DNA from: Euryarchaeota archaeon UBA433
Lineage (GTDB): Archaea > Thermoplasmatota > Poseidoniia > Poseidoniales > Poseidoniaceae
Length of the DNA stretch: 17,083 bases
NCBI GenBank assembly: GCA_002495535.1
Contig: DAFX01000004.1
Span: 1,983 to 19,065 of the forward strand
Direction of reading: 5' to 3'
The notes beneath the pieces are model-generated. The model did no database searches. It was given only the letters and a program-made list of their open reading frames with translations, and had not been told where the DNA came from. Of the stretch, positions 1 to 6,833 are shown piece after piece. Each line of letters opens with the position of its first letter. Position 1 is the first letter of the stretch. The translations under genes and the position numbers were made by a program.

Positions 1-165
1 AACAAGTTCGTTTTTGTTCATTCAGATTTATTCTAAACATCATCGGCCCGATTCCATGTTTGAATCCCCCGCCGGTTGGGTTTCAATGCCCTTGTTATCC
101 CCCTTATTTGTCCCGTACGCACACAACACTCAAACACCGAACCACATTGGTTTGACTCGATTGCC
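1..165. other. Upstream region of maeB, no gene seen
   Basis: This stretch lies before the malic enzyme. I see no coding region and no RNA gene. An A/T-rich patch near 27-40 could be a TATA-like element for maeB, which would leave a leader of about 100 bases, but this is weak. In-frame codons continue upstream of the chosen maeB start to an ATG at 76. The residues they encode do not look like malic-enzyme sequence. Confidence 0.3.
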
Positions 166-2487
166 ATGAATCGTGAGAAAAAAGAGCGGCTGCTCAAAAA
201 AGAAGCGCTCGAGTATCACGAGGCGGAGCCAAGAGGCAAAATCAAGGTCGTGCCTACCAAACCACACAGCACGGCTCACGAACTGAGCCTTGCTTATTCG
301 CCCGGAGTCGCTTACCCGTGTTTAGAAATCGCCGATCGCCCGGAAGATGCCTACAAATACACCTCAAAAGGCAACCTCGTCGCAGTTATTTCGAACGGTA
401 CGGCCGTCCTTGGACTTGGTAACATCGGTGCTCTGGCCAGTAAACCGGTCATGGAAGGCAAAGGTTTGCTTCTCAAAACATTCGCGGACATCGATGTTTT
501 TGATATCGAAGTGGACACCGAAGATCCTGAAGCCTTCATCGATACGGTGGTGAACATCGCTAAAACATTCGGCGGCATCAATCTTGAAGACATCAAAGCA
601 CCGGAGTGCTTCGAAATCGAGCGCCGGATTGCAGAAGCAACCGATATTCCAGTGATGCATGACGACCAGCACGGTACCGCCATCATCTCTGCTGCAGCCT
701 TGCTAAATGCTGTTGAATTACAAGACAAAAAACTCGACGAAATCAAAGTCGTCGTCATTGGCGCAGGTGCAAGCGCCATCGCGTGCGCCAATCACTACGT
801 TGCCATCGGCGTCACCAGGTCGAACATTTCGATGGTTGACAGCAAGGGCATTGTGACAAAAGCCAGGCTTGAGGCCGGTGAATTGAATGAGTACAAAGCA
901 CCCTTCGCACACGCACGGGAGCCGGGTCAACTTGCAGACGCTTTGGAAGGTGCGGACGTCATGCTCGGCCTTTCCAGAGGAGGATTGGTAAGCAGGGAAA
1001 TGATTGCGAGCATGGCGGCAAAACCAATCGTATTCGCCTTAGCCAACCCTACGCCCGAGATCCTTCCCGAGGAGATCCTCCAAGTACGGGACGATGCCAT
1101 CATCGCTACGGGGCGTTCAGATTATCCGAACCAAGTCAATAACGTGCTTGGTTTCCCTTACATCTTCCGAGGAGCACTCGATGTTCGTGCACGTGACATC
1201 ACTCAGGGCATGAAGATGGCCGCTACACGGGCACTTGCAGCGTTGGCCAAGGAACCAGTTCCAGATTATATTTCAGCCGCATATGATGGCGCAGTCATGC
1301 AATACGGCCCTGATTATATCATTCCAAAACCATTTGATCGGCGCGTGTTGCTGTGGGAAGCATCCGCAGTTGCACAAGCCGCGGTCGACGAAGGCATTGC
1401 TGGCGTTCTACCCGATGAGTTTTCCATCAAACAATACCGAGAAGAACTCGAAGCTCGACTTGGACAGTCGTATTCCATCATGCGTCACGTCATCAACCAA
1501 GTTCGTGGCCGCGGAAAGAGGATCGTTTTCCCCGAGGGCGATAATGAAATGGTCATACGAGCAGCGGCTCAACTGGTCGATCAAAAGATCTGTTATCCTA
1601 TTCTGCTAGGGCCTGAAAAGAGAATTCACCGCATGGTCGAAGAATTGAGTTTGACCTTTGATTATGAGGTCTACGACCCTCGTAAGGACGAGCGAAGAAA
1701 GGGGATCTACTCACAATCAATGCTCGATCGTCGCAATCGGAAAGGTATGACGGTGGCGGATGCAGCTCGACTGTTGAAGTCCCGGCCATACTTTGCAAGT
1801 CAAATGGTCGCTAACGGCGATGCGGATGGTTTCGTTGGTGGCGTGAGCCGAAATTATGCGGACGTGCTTCGACCGACCCTCGAGCTCATTGGGCCCGATG
1901 ACGATGCACATTGCATCGTGGGGTGCTACATGATGAACGTCAAAGGCAGGACCATTTTCCTCGCCGATGCAACGGTCAATGTGTATCCAGACAGCCGAAC
2001 CCTCGCTGAAATCGCAGTACAAACTGCGAAGGTGGCACGCAGATTTGGCGTAGATCCTGTGGTTGCTATGCTGTCCTTTTCCAACTTTGGAAGCAGTCGG
2101 GCCCAACGCTCAGAACGCATCGAAGATGCGATTCAATTTGCTCGCGAACTCGATCCTTCTTTGGTCATTGACGGGCCAATGCAGGCCGACACCGCCCTCA
2201 ATGGCGATGTCCAAGGCGAATACCCGTTCATGGAATTCACAGGTGCGGCCAATGTCTTGGTCTTGCCAAACTTGGCCGCAGCAAACATTGCTTACAAATT
2301 GTTGGAAGAACTTGGTGATGCTGAAATGACCGGGCCGATTTTGGAAGGGATGAGCCATCCAGTTCAATTGGTTGCCCGACAAGATGGAGTTCGCCACATT
2401 GTCAATATGGCCGCCATCTGCGCCGCTGATGCGATTCGCCAAGAGCCCTATTGGGAAAGCCTAGTCGACCCTGTAAAGGAATCCTGA
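166..2487 (+). CDS. maeB: NADP-dependent malic enzyme with C-terminal phosphotransacetylase-like domain
   Basis: Catalyses oxidative decarboxylation of malate to pyruvate and CO2 in the cytoplasm, linking the TCA cycle to pyruvate and supplying NADPH. Seen in the sequence: the malic-enzyme N-terminal domain, with YSPGVA at residues 44-49, a lysine-containing catalytic segment near residues 100-116, and the metal/substrate motif DDQHG at 166-170. The NAD(P)-binding Rossmann glycine motif GAGASA follows at 200-205. From about residue 436 to the end lies a phosphotransacetylase-like domain, entered by RIVFPEGDNE near 452. At 773 residues it has the usual length of bacterial MaeB-type fusions. 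In that family the second domain is normally regulatory (acetyl-CoA sensing) rather than catalytic. I chose ATG 166 because the protein from here begins with the usual charged MNREKKERLLKKEALEYH start; the ORF opens at 76, but the extra 30 residues look untranslated. No clear Shine-Dalgarno site. NADP preference is inferred from the family. The stop lies one base from the stop of the convergent downstream gene. Confidence 0.95.
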   Translation: MNREKKERLLKKEALEYHEAEPRGKIKVVPTKPHSTAHELSLAYSPGVAYPCLEIADRPEDAYKYTSKGNLVAVISNGTAVLGLGNIGALASKPVMEGKGLLLKTFADIDVFDIEVDTEDPEAFIDTVVNIAKTFGGINLEDIKAPECFEIERRIAEATDIPVMHDDQHGTAIISAAALLNAVELQDKKLDEIKVVVIGAGASAIACANHYVAIGVTRSNISMVDSKGIVTKARLEAGELNEYKAPFAHAREPGQLADALEGADVMLGLSRGGLVSREMIASMAAKPIVFALANPTPEILPEEILQVRDDAIIATGRSDYPNQVNNVLGFPYIFRGALDVRARDITQGMKMAATRALAALAKEPVPDYISAAYDGAVMQYGPDYIIPKPFDRRVLLWEASAVAQAAVDEGIAGVLPDEFSIKQYREELEARLGQSYSIMRHVINQVRGRGKRIVFPEGDNEMVIRAAAQLVDQKICYPILLGPEKRIHRMVEELSLTFDYEVYDPRKDERRKGIYSQSMLDRRNRKGMTVADAARLLKSRPYFASQMVANGDADGFVGGVSRNYADVLRPTLELIGPDDDAHCIVGCYMMNVKGRTIFLADATVNVYPDSRTLAEIAVQTAKVARRFGVDPVVAMLSFSNFGSSRAQRSERIEDAIQFARELDPSLVIDGPMQADTALNGDVQGEYPFMEFTGAANVLVLPNLAAANIAYKLLEELGDAEMTGPILEGMSHPVQLVARQDGVRHIVNMAAICAADAIRQEPYWESLVDPVKES

Positions 2488-2488
2488 T

Positions 2489-3313
2489 TCATACGTCATC
2501 CCAAGTGACAGTTGGCCGCCGAGGTCGCCAAAATGCCCCGGTAACAAACCCGGCACACAGGCCGCCGAACAGGAGATTTGCCCAACCAGTGAAGGCGTAA
2601 TCCCCCATCCCCCTCAGAATTGGAATGGCAAATGAAGGAATGACGCCAAGCAAGAAAGTGCACACGACTTCCATTCGGATGTTTGACGCTAGATCGGCAG
2701 ATTGAGGCACACGTTTTGGTTCACCTTGCCGAATTGGAGCGATCACCAAACGGGCCACGACTCCTTGAATGGGGCGGTCAAGCGGCACGCTTGACAAGGC
2801 CGTGATACCCTCTTTGTTTGGATGGGTCTCGATTGCTGCCCTGTGCAAAGCCATTGGCCCTAGGCCCTCGAATCGGCGAGGTCGGCCATCCATCATTGCA
2901 CCTCGATAATTTGAGTTGACGGCATCGGCCAGAACCTCGATCTGTTTTTTCCCTAGTCCGAGGTCGAACTGTTCCTGAGCACAACGCCATTCTGCCTCTG
3001 TAGGGCAGCGTACTTCCCACTGGACCGCAGGGTCGAGACCCTTGACACCTTGCTCAACTGCAGTAATTCCGGCATTCATCAGTTGTTTCAGCGCTTCCAC
3101 TTCGACGTTGAACAACCCGTCTTGTGCATCCTCGCCTTTACCAGCAAACATTGCCGCTTCTCGAATCGAAAGGGGGTGATTCATGATGTAGTAATCGGGC
3201 AAACGAACTTCATGCCTTGGTCGTTGACTTGCATAGATCCAACCGCCTTTGTCTGTGCCAACAAATGTGGTCCTCGCACTGACTGGCTCAAAGCGAATTC
3301 CGGAAATTTCCAC
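2489..3313 (-). CDS. Membrane-anchored, degenerate FGE-sulfatase-like domain protein
   Basis: 274 residues. The N-terminal ~200 residues resemble the formylglycine-generating-enzyme/SUMF1 fold: RPRHEVRL at 31-38 followed by an aromatic/isoleucine strand (the family's 'E-P-x-H-x-V-x-L...F-x-I' block), then CPTEAEWRCAQ at 103-113 (the family's 'RLPTEAEWEYA' block). The C-terminal half lacks the typical R-G-G-S-W segment and the paired active-site cysteines, so ordinary FGE activity is unlikely. Two hydrophobic helices (about 214-234 and 241-262) end the protein, followed by a basic tail (WRPRRP). This suggests membrane anchoring with the domain on one face. The start is GTG at 3313, because no other start exists before the conserved blocks. 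It sits 18 bases after the GST-like gene and probably shares its transcript. The substrate is unknown. The fold assignment is moderate; the membrane helices are clear. Confidence 0.78.
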   Translation of the reverse strand: MEISGIRFEPVSARTTFVGTDKGGWIYASQRPRHEVRLPDYYIMNHPLSIREAAMFAGKGEDAQDGLFNVEVEALKQLMNAGITAVEQGVKGLDPAVQWEVRCPTEAEWRCAQEQFDLGLGKKQIEVLADAVNSNYRGAMMDGRPRRFEGLGPMALHRAAIETHPNKEGITALSSVPLDRPIQGVVARLVIAPIRQGEPKRVPQSADLASNIRMEVVCTFLLGVIPSFAIPILRGMGDYAFTGWANLLFGGLCAGFVTGAFWRPRRPTVTWDDV

Positions 3314-3331
3314 AGGTCTCAGGCCAATCCC

Positions 3332-4024
3332 TCATTGGAGTGAATTTTCCATCCGGCGGTACCAGGCCATCCCTTTCTCGTGGTCTTGTAAGAGTGAAAA
3401 CTGAGGGAAGGGGGAGATTGAGCGGGTGTATCCAAACACAGCGAAATCAACCAAATCAGGAGCAGCTCCTCCAAAGAATGGTTCTTGGCCGTGTTCGTCC
3501 GTGAATTCAGTGAGCAAATCATGCCAGAGTTTTTTCGGACTGCGACCGTCCTTTTTCACACGCTTACGAGCGATGATCCCCCACATAATTGGGAAGCCAG
3601 CCCACGCATAGAGTCGCTTTGAAAAGAAGCCGAACTTTTCCAATTTCGAAATACGAGTTGTCGTTTTGAGGGCAGCGCCAAGTGTGCCGTAGAGAATTGG
3701 TACGGTTGCTTTCGAAACATTTGCATCAGCCCATTCAAGCCACTTTTGTTGGCGTGCCGCATCACCCATGGCAGCCATCTTCCCGCCATTGTAGGTGATA
3801 TCAATGTGCTTCATGAGGGGCGTTGAATCGACAAAATGTTCTCCATTCTCGTCGGTGAAAACTGGGACTTTACCCCAGTCGCCAGCGAACGACACCTCTT
3901 TCTTGATCTTCATGCCGTTTACGCTGATGTATTCGACGTCCATGCCGAGGTGTTCAATGACGCCACGAACCTTCCAACAGAACGGACACGTGTAGAGCAT
4001 GTGGAGGGTTGGGGTTTGACCCAT
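3332..4024 (-). CDS. Glutaredoxin/GST-fold protein resembling microsomal prostaglandin E synthase-2
   Basis: 230 residues. The thioredoxin-fold N-terminus carries a CPFC motif at 13-16 in the context LYTCPFCWKVR. Next comes the cis-proline loop KVPVF at 52-56 and the D-S-T-P-L segment at 66-70, the usual glutathione gamma-glutamyl site. After a helical middle section, the C-terminal GST-like domain contains FFGGAAPDLVDFAVFGY. CPFC plus this layout matches the mPGES-2 branch of the GST superfamily. The prokaryotic members have no established substrate, so a thiol-disulfide or glutathione-like (or alternative low-molecular-weight thiol) role is an inference. ATG 4024 was chosen because it starts just before the fold's first strand; an upstream reading to 4135 would overlap the preceding gene. 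It lies 25 bases after the small gene at 4050-4391 and 18 bases before the FGE-like gene, so the three look like one operon. A moderately hydrophobic stretch (about 137-150) is not a convincing membrane helix. Confidence 0.85.
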   Translation of the reverse strand: MGQTPTLHMLYTCPFCWKVRGVIEHLGMDVEYISVNGMKIKKEVSFAGDWGKVPVFTDENGEHFVDSTPLMKHIDITYNGGKMAAMGDAARQQKWLEWADANVSKATVPILYGTLGAALKTTTRISKLEKFGFFSKRLYAWAGFPIMWGIIARKRVKKDGRSPKKLWHDLLTEFTDEHGQEPFFGGAAPDLVDFAVFGYTRSISPFPQFSLLQDHEKGMAWYRRMENSLQ

Positions 4025-4049
4025 GGTTGGGCCTACGAACGCCCCTTCT

Positions 4050-4391
4050 TCAAGCCTCGTTATCCCCAGACGGAGCAGGTTTCCAGCCAGATTTCCAAAA
4101 ATCAAGGTCGTCAAGCCATCGCATCCACTCGTCATCTGAACAACTTAGGAGACGAAACGCCCGCGCTTCGAGGCCTTCTCGGTTGGCTGCACTTAGGTGG
4201 CCAGATTCCATTGCATCATGCCATTCCACCTGCATGTGTCGTATCCTCCGGCGTGCCTCCTCTGGTTGTTCAAAATTCATTTCACAGAGATCGCGAAGTT
4301 CAGAGATCCAAGTGCGGGCGTCCTTGAGCAACGGATCATCCACGCGATGGCGTTTCGTTGACCTCTTCCCCTTGAACGGCCACCATCCCAT
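4050..4391 (-). CDS. Small charged protein of unknown function
   Basis: 113 residues, not recognised. The N-terminus is basic (WWPFKGKRSTKRHR), followed by a predicted all-helical body rich in Arg, Glu and Trp, including EEARRRIRHMQVEW and DDEWMRWLDDLDFW. There is no signal peptide and no membrane helix. It starts at ATG 4391 and is the first gene of a three-gene minus-strand cluster, followed 25 bases later by the mPGES-2-like gene. Codon use matches its neighbours. The competing plus-strand reading frames over the same bases have no recognisable content. Reality as a gene is supported by position and composition rather than by homology. Confidence 0.68.
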   Translation of the reverse strand: MGWWPFKGKRSTKRHRVDDPLLKDARTWISELRDLCEMNFEQPEEARRRIRHMQVEWHDAMESGHLSAANREGLEARAFRLLSCSDDEWMRWLDDLDFWKSGWKPAPSGDNEA

Positions 4392-4551
4392 GGCTCGCTG
4401 AAGTTGAAAGAGCGCTTAACGCCATCTGTTGAAAATCACATAACTTCAATGAAACGGCAATGTTGTGAACCCCGAGGTACGGGTGGATGTTCTTAGATCT
4501 GTATCGAAGTTCTGGATGTAAGTTCATCAACAATGGCCTCCTGCCTCAGGT
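4392..4551. promoter_or_regulatory. Divergent intergenic region between the minus-strand cluster and rlmH
   Basis: 160 bases between two divergently oriented gene starts (minus ATG 4391 and plus ATG 4552), so it should hold both promoters. A/T-richer patches occur around 4425-4450 and 4493-4530. No unambiguous TATA/BRE pair is visible, and there is no clear Shine-Dalgarno site before rlmH. No coding region is supported here. Confidence 0.35.
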
Positions 4552-4983
4552 ATGCCTCGCCTGGTCCTGCATTTACACGGACTAATGAAACAAAAAGACC
4601 TTCGCAAGGTGTTCGAAATGTATTCCGAACGCGTCCAGAACCGCGGCGTCAAGGTGGAAATTCATTCCAATAAACTCACTGCGAAGGCCTACATCGAATT
4701 GCTTTGTGAGTTGCCCGGGCGACTTTATTTGATGGATGAAGGAGGTAAACTGGAACCTTCAATCGAATTTGCAGAACGATACAAGGCATGGAACATTGGT
4801 TCGGAAACAATCCATCTAGCGATCGGTCCAGCAGAAGGGTGGACCGTCGCACCTTCGTCTCCATGTGAGCGTCTTTCGCTTTCTTTGATGACGATGCCTC
4901 ATGAACTTGCAAGCGTGGTTTTGATCGAGCAGATCTATCGTGCTACAGAGATTCTTCGCGGGTCAGACTACCATAAGGCCTAG
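4552..4983 (+). CDS. rlmH: RlmH-type SPOUT methyltransferase (23S rRNA pseudouridine-1915 N3)
   Basis: 143 residues, a near-complete match in length and motif order to RlmH (COG1576). In bacteria this enzyme methylates N3 of the pseudouridine in helix 69 of 23S rRNA on the assembled ribosome, using S-adenosylmethionine. Seen: the L-x-L-M-D-E-x-G-K block at 58-66 (family 'LDERGK'), EFAERYKAW at 72-80, the SAM-loop region LAIGPAEGW at 89-97, the knot helix LSLMTMPHELA at 110-120, then EQIYRATEILRG and the terminal Y-H-K that reaches the active site. The first SAM loop reads IGPAEG where bacterial proteins usually read I-G-G-x-x-G, a mild deviation. The start ATG 4552 gives the expected first beta strand. 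The membrane-protein gene follows 47 bases later. The family is mostly bacterial, so its presence here suggests old acquisition or a lineage trait. Confidence 0.92.
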   Translation: MPRLVLHLHGLMKQKDLRKVFEMYSERVQNRGVKVEIHSNKLTAKAYIELLCELPGRLYLMDEGGKLEPSIEFAERYKAWNIGSETIHLAIGPAEGWTVAPSSPCERLSLSLMTMPHELASVVLIEQIYRATEILRGSDYHKA

Positions 4984-5019
4984 CCAAAGGGTCAAGAAGC
5001 ACAGTGGAATCCCCTAATC

Positions 5020-5024
5020 GGAGG
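5020..5024 (+). promoter_or_regulatory. Shine-Dalgarno site for the five-helix membrane protein
   Basis: GGAGG ends six bases before ATG 5031. This decides the start: a GTG in the same frame at 5004 lacks such a site and would add nine hydrophilic residues. Confidence 0.7.
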
Positions 5025-5030
5025 CAAAGC

Positions 5031-5798
5031 ATGTTGCTCTTAGAACAGGACAGCCTCCGTTGGATTCTCGTCGGTTTTGAGATCCTTATCGGGGTCATTT
5101 TGATCTTCGGGTCTCGTAGTCAACCCTTCCCTCTCCCCTCGCGACGATTTGGCTGGTCGATCCTCACAATCGGTTCGTTCCTCGCACTTGGCCAATATGC
5201 ACCTCGCCCAGTTTCCGTCATCGGCCACCTGTTCGTGTTGACCCTGGTAGGTTCGTTTGGATTGTTGGTCGGCATTCACCATCTTTTGCGAACCCGACGA
5301 GAAGTTCTCATCGCTCCATTTTCCGGATTCATGTTCTGTGTAGGTGTAGGGGGCCTGATGATTACAACATGGGACGATCTAAACACCTTTGAACAGTGGT
5401 CGGGATTCCTTGCGCTTGTGGTGCTCGGCGGAGGCCAGACGTGGTTGGTATTTCGTGGCCTCTTGATTGGGCGATTACCATTGGCATGGAGTCAGGCCGG
5501 CATGGTCGCTCTTCAAAGAGGATTGATCGACGGTCAAGACGGAGCCATTGCCTGCTTCGAGAAAGGGTGGGACGCGGAAGAAGAACATCTCAATCCAATG
5601 GCCTATGTTGCTCTTCATCGATTGAACCTCTTCATTGGGAACACAACAAAAGCCGAAGAATGGTGGATTGCATTGGAAGACGTTGGTGGCGAAAAGGGAG
5701 TCGCTCCCGAGTGGATTGAAGCTATTCACGCTGCTCTTCTTCGCATTGAACCAAGTGCGGCAGACCTCCTCCCACCGTTGCAGAATGAAGCCGAATAA
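5031..5798 (+). CDS. Five-helix membrane protein with TPR-like C-terminal tail
   Basis: 255 residues, not assigned to a named family. The first ~145 residues contain five hydrophobic helices at about 11-27, 41-56, 62-84, 94-113 and 122-141, with a short R-T-R-R loop after the third. The soluble tail (about 154-240) alternates short amphipathic helices in a TPR-like pattern (a GAIACFEKGW helix, then AYVALHRLNLF, then KAEEWWIALEDV), so it may bind a partner protein. The start is fixed by the GGAGG site. The gene follows rlmH by 47 bases and may be cotranscribed with it. Membrane topology is well supported; the TPR call is an inference from helix length and small/large residue spacing. No catalytic motif is seen. 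Confidence 0.84.
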   Translation: MLLLEQDSLRWILVGFEILIGVILIFGSRSQPFPLPSRRFGWSILTIGSFLALGQYAPRPVSVIGHLFVLTLVGSFGLLVGIHHLLRTRREVLIAPFSGFMFCVGVGGLMITTWDDLNTFEQWSGFLALVVLGGGQTWLVFRGLLIGRLPLAWSQAGMVALQRGLIDGQDGAIACFEKGWDAEEEHLNPMAYVALHRLNLFIGNTTKAEEWWIALEDVGGEKGVAPEWIEAIHAALLRIEPSAADLLPPLQNEAE

Positions 5799-5804
5799 AT
5801 CCGT

Positions 5805-5835
5805 TTTCCGGAAAGTTTGCACCCCATAGGTGTAA
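5805..5835. repeat. Two tandem inverted repeats in the 3' region of the membrane-protein gene
   Basis: A perfect 10-base palindrome (TTTCCGGAAA, 5805-5814) is followed two bases later by a hairpin with a 7-base stem (5817-5823 and 5829-5835, one G-T pair) and a 5-base loop. They lie 7-37 bases after the stop at 5798. There is no T-run after them, so an intrinsic terminator is not clear. They could be an RNA end structure or protein-binding sites for the next promoter. Confidence 0.4.
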
Positions 5836-5891
5836 GAAACCTCGCGTTGTGCCACTTTAGGAGCAAGATTGTGAACAGGGAAACAAAGGAC

Positions 5892-5900
5892 TTAATATCT
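5892..5900 (+). promoter_or_regulatory. TATA-like box for the small membrane protein
   Basis: TTAATATCT lies 20-28 bases before ATG 5920, the spacing expected when an archaeal transcript begins at or almost at the start codon (leaderless). The adjacent purine-rich stretch just upstream (GGGAAACAAAGG) could serve as a BRE. No Shine-Dalgarno site is present, which agrees with a leaderless mRNA. Confidence 0.45.
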
Positions 5901-5919
5901 TGGAAGCCGATATAGTATC

Positions 5920-6201
5920 ATGGAACAGGAAGAAACTAACGGCAAGCCCATGACAATGAGCACCTTTCTTTGGTACGCTATTTTCGTTTGGTTTGCTTCG
6001 AGTTTGTTCTCTCAGTCGTTGTACATGGCTTTCAACGGCGAGCCTTACGATGCCATTTCATTGCTCAAGGGCCTTGGCCCCCTGTACTATTTGGTCGTCG
6101 TCGTAGAACTTGCAGTTTGGATCAGTCTGTTTTCACTTCTGGTCAAAAAAGCGGTGCAAAAATCTGGCCTCGCCACCACGCTTCATCCGGTTGTCGCGTG
6201 A
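5920..6201 (+). CDS. Small two-helix membrane protein
   Basis: 93 residues, not recognised. A short acidic N-terminus (MEQEETNGK) is followed by a first membrane helix at about 14-37, a loop with EPYDAISLLKG, and a second helix at about 54-76 ending in K-K. The positive residues after helix 2 and the acidic N-terminus leave the topology open; both ends are probably on the same side. It is preceded by a TATA-like box at leaderless spacing. Function is unknown. The 200 bases to the next chosen start (6202-6401) hold no supported gene, only an A8/C6 run near 6241-6260. Confidence 0.7.
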   Translation: MEQEETNGKPMTMSTFLWYAIFVWFASSLFSQSLYMAFNGEPYDAISLLKGLGPLYYLVVVVELAVWISLFSLLVKKAVQKSGLATTLHPVVA

Positions 6202-6401
6202 ACCCATCACTTCACAACGCAGTGAATTTCAGGTTGTGTGAAAAAAAACCCGACCCCCCAAATTCGGTCAAAATCAAAGGATTCCGCCGATGACTTGAAG
6301 GTCCGTCAAGTAAAGGAACGTATGTGAGAGAAACAAGGGACACGCCATTCTTTTCTGGTCGACCAATGGACACATGTTCGTTGCGAGACCAAGAGGTTGC
6401 A

Positions 6402-6809
6402 ATGCGAGTTCTCCCTCACGGTGCTCGAATTGTGACCATTGAAGAAGCGCGTGAAAATCTACCAAAGGCAACACGTTGGTTGGCAGAACTTCAAGCAATG
6501 AGTGATGAGGCTCACGATTTGACCGAAGAACTTGAGGTTCTTTTGGAATCGTTGGAACCTGAACATGAGCACGTGGTGGAAGTTGCTGAACATTTGGCAC
6601 AACTCGTCACCAACTGGCAGCACATCACCGGTAAGATCGAAGCAACAGGCACACGGATTGCGTGTTTGGAGCCAGGGCGCTTGGAATGGTATGGCGTGGT
6701 CGATGAACACCTCGCCCTTTATTCATGGAGCCTCGGCGAAGAGGATATTGAATGGTATCATCCGATTGATGCAAGTTTCATGGCCCGAAAACCCCTCATA
6801 GAAGCATGA
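6402..6809 (+). CDS. DUF2203-family protein
   Basis: 135 residues matching the layout of DUF2203 (PF09969). The N-terminus is 'V-T-I-E-E-A-R-x-N-L-P' (residues 11-21), where the family usually has 'F-T-L-E-E-A-N-x-L-L-P'. Two long helices follow, then a C-terminal strand block with IEATGTRIACLEPGRLEWYG (79-98), SWSLGEEDIEWYH (108-120) and the conserved D-A-S-F-M-A-R-K-P at 123-131. The biochemical role is unknown for the family. I chose ATG 6402, which follows GAGG at 6393-6396 by five bases and begins exactly at the family's N-terminus. A GTG at 6324 or an ATG at 6366 would add unrelated residues. The cobalamin adenosyltransferase begins 24 bases downstream, so the two are probably cotranscribed. 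Confidence 0.8.
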   Translation: MRVLPHGARIVTIEEARENLPKATRWLAELQAMSDEAHDLTEELEVLLESLEPEHEHVVEVAEHLAQLVTNWQHITGKIEATGTRIACLEPGRLEWYGVVDEHLALYSWSLGEEDIEWYHPIDASFMARKPLIEA

Positions 6810-6822
6810 CTTGGCTCGTTCT

Positions 6823-6828
6823 GAGGAG
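6823..6828 (+). promoter_or_regulatory. Shine-Dalgarno site for the cobalamin adenosyltransferase
   Basis: GAGGAG ends five bases before ATG 6834 and lies in the 24-base gap after the DUF2203 gene, supporting translation of the second gene from a shared transcript. Confidence 0.65.
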
Positions 6829-6833
6829 AGCAC

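Noticed and set aside
50..90. A GTTTGAATCCCCC stretch that looks like the T-arm of a tRNA
   Set aside because: No matching D-arm, anticodon arm or acceptor stem can be built from the preceding bases.
3836..4401. Plus-strand open frames of 163 and 130 residues opposite the minus-strand cluster
   Set aside because: They overlap two minus-strand genes, one of which has clear GST/CPFC motifs. Their translations have no recognisable pattern.
6241..6260. A8 followed by C-run as a terminator
   Set aside because: On the plus strand it is an A-run, and no minus-strand gene ends nearby that could use it as a T-run.
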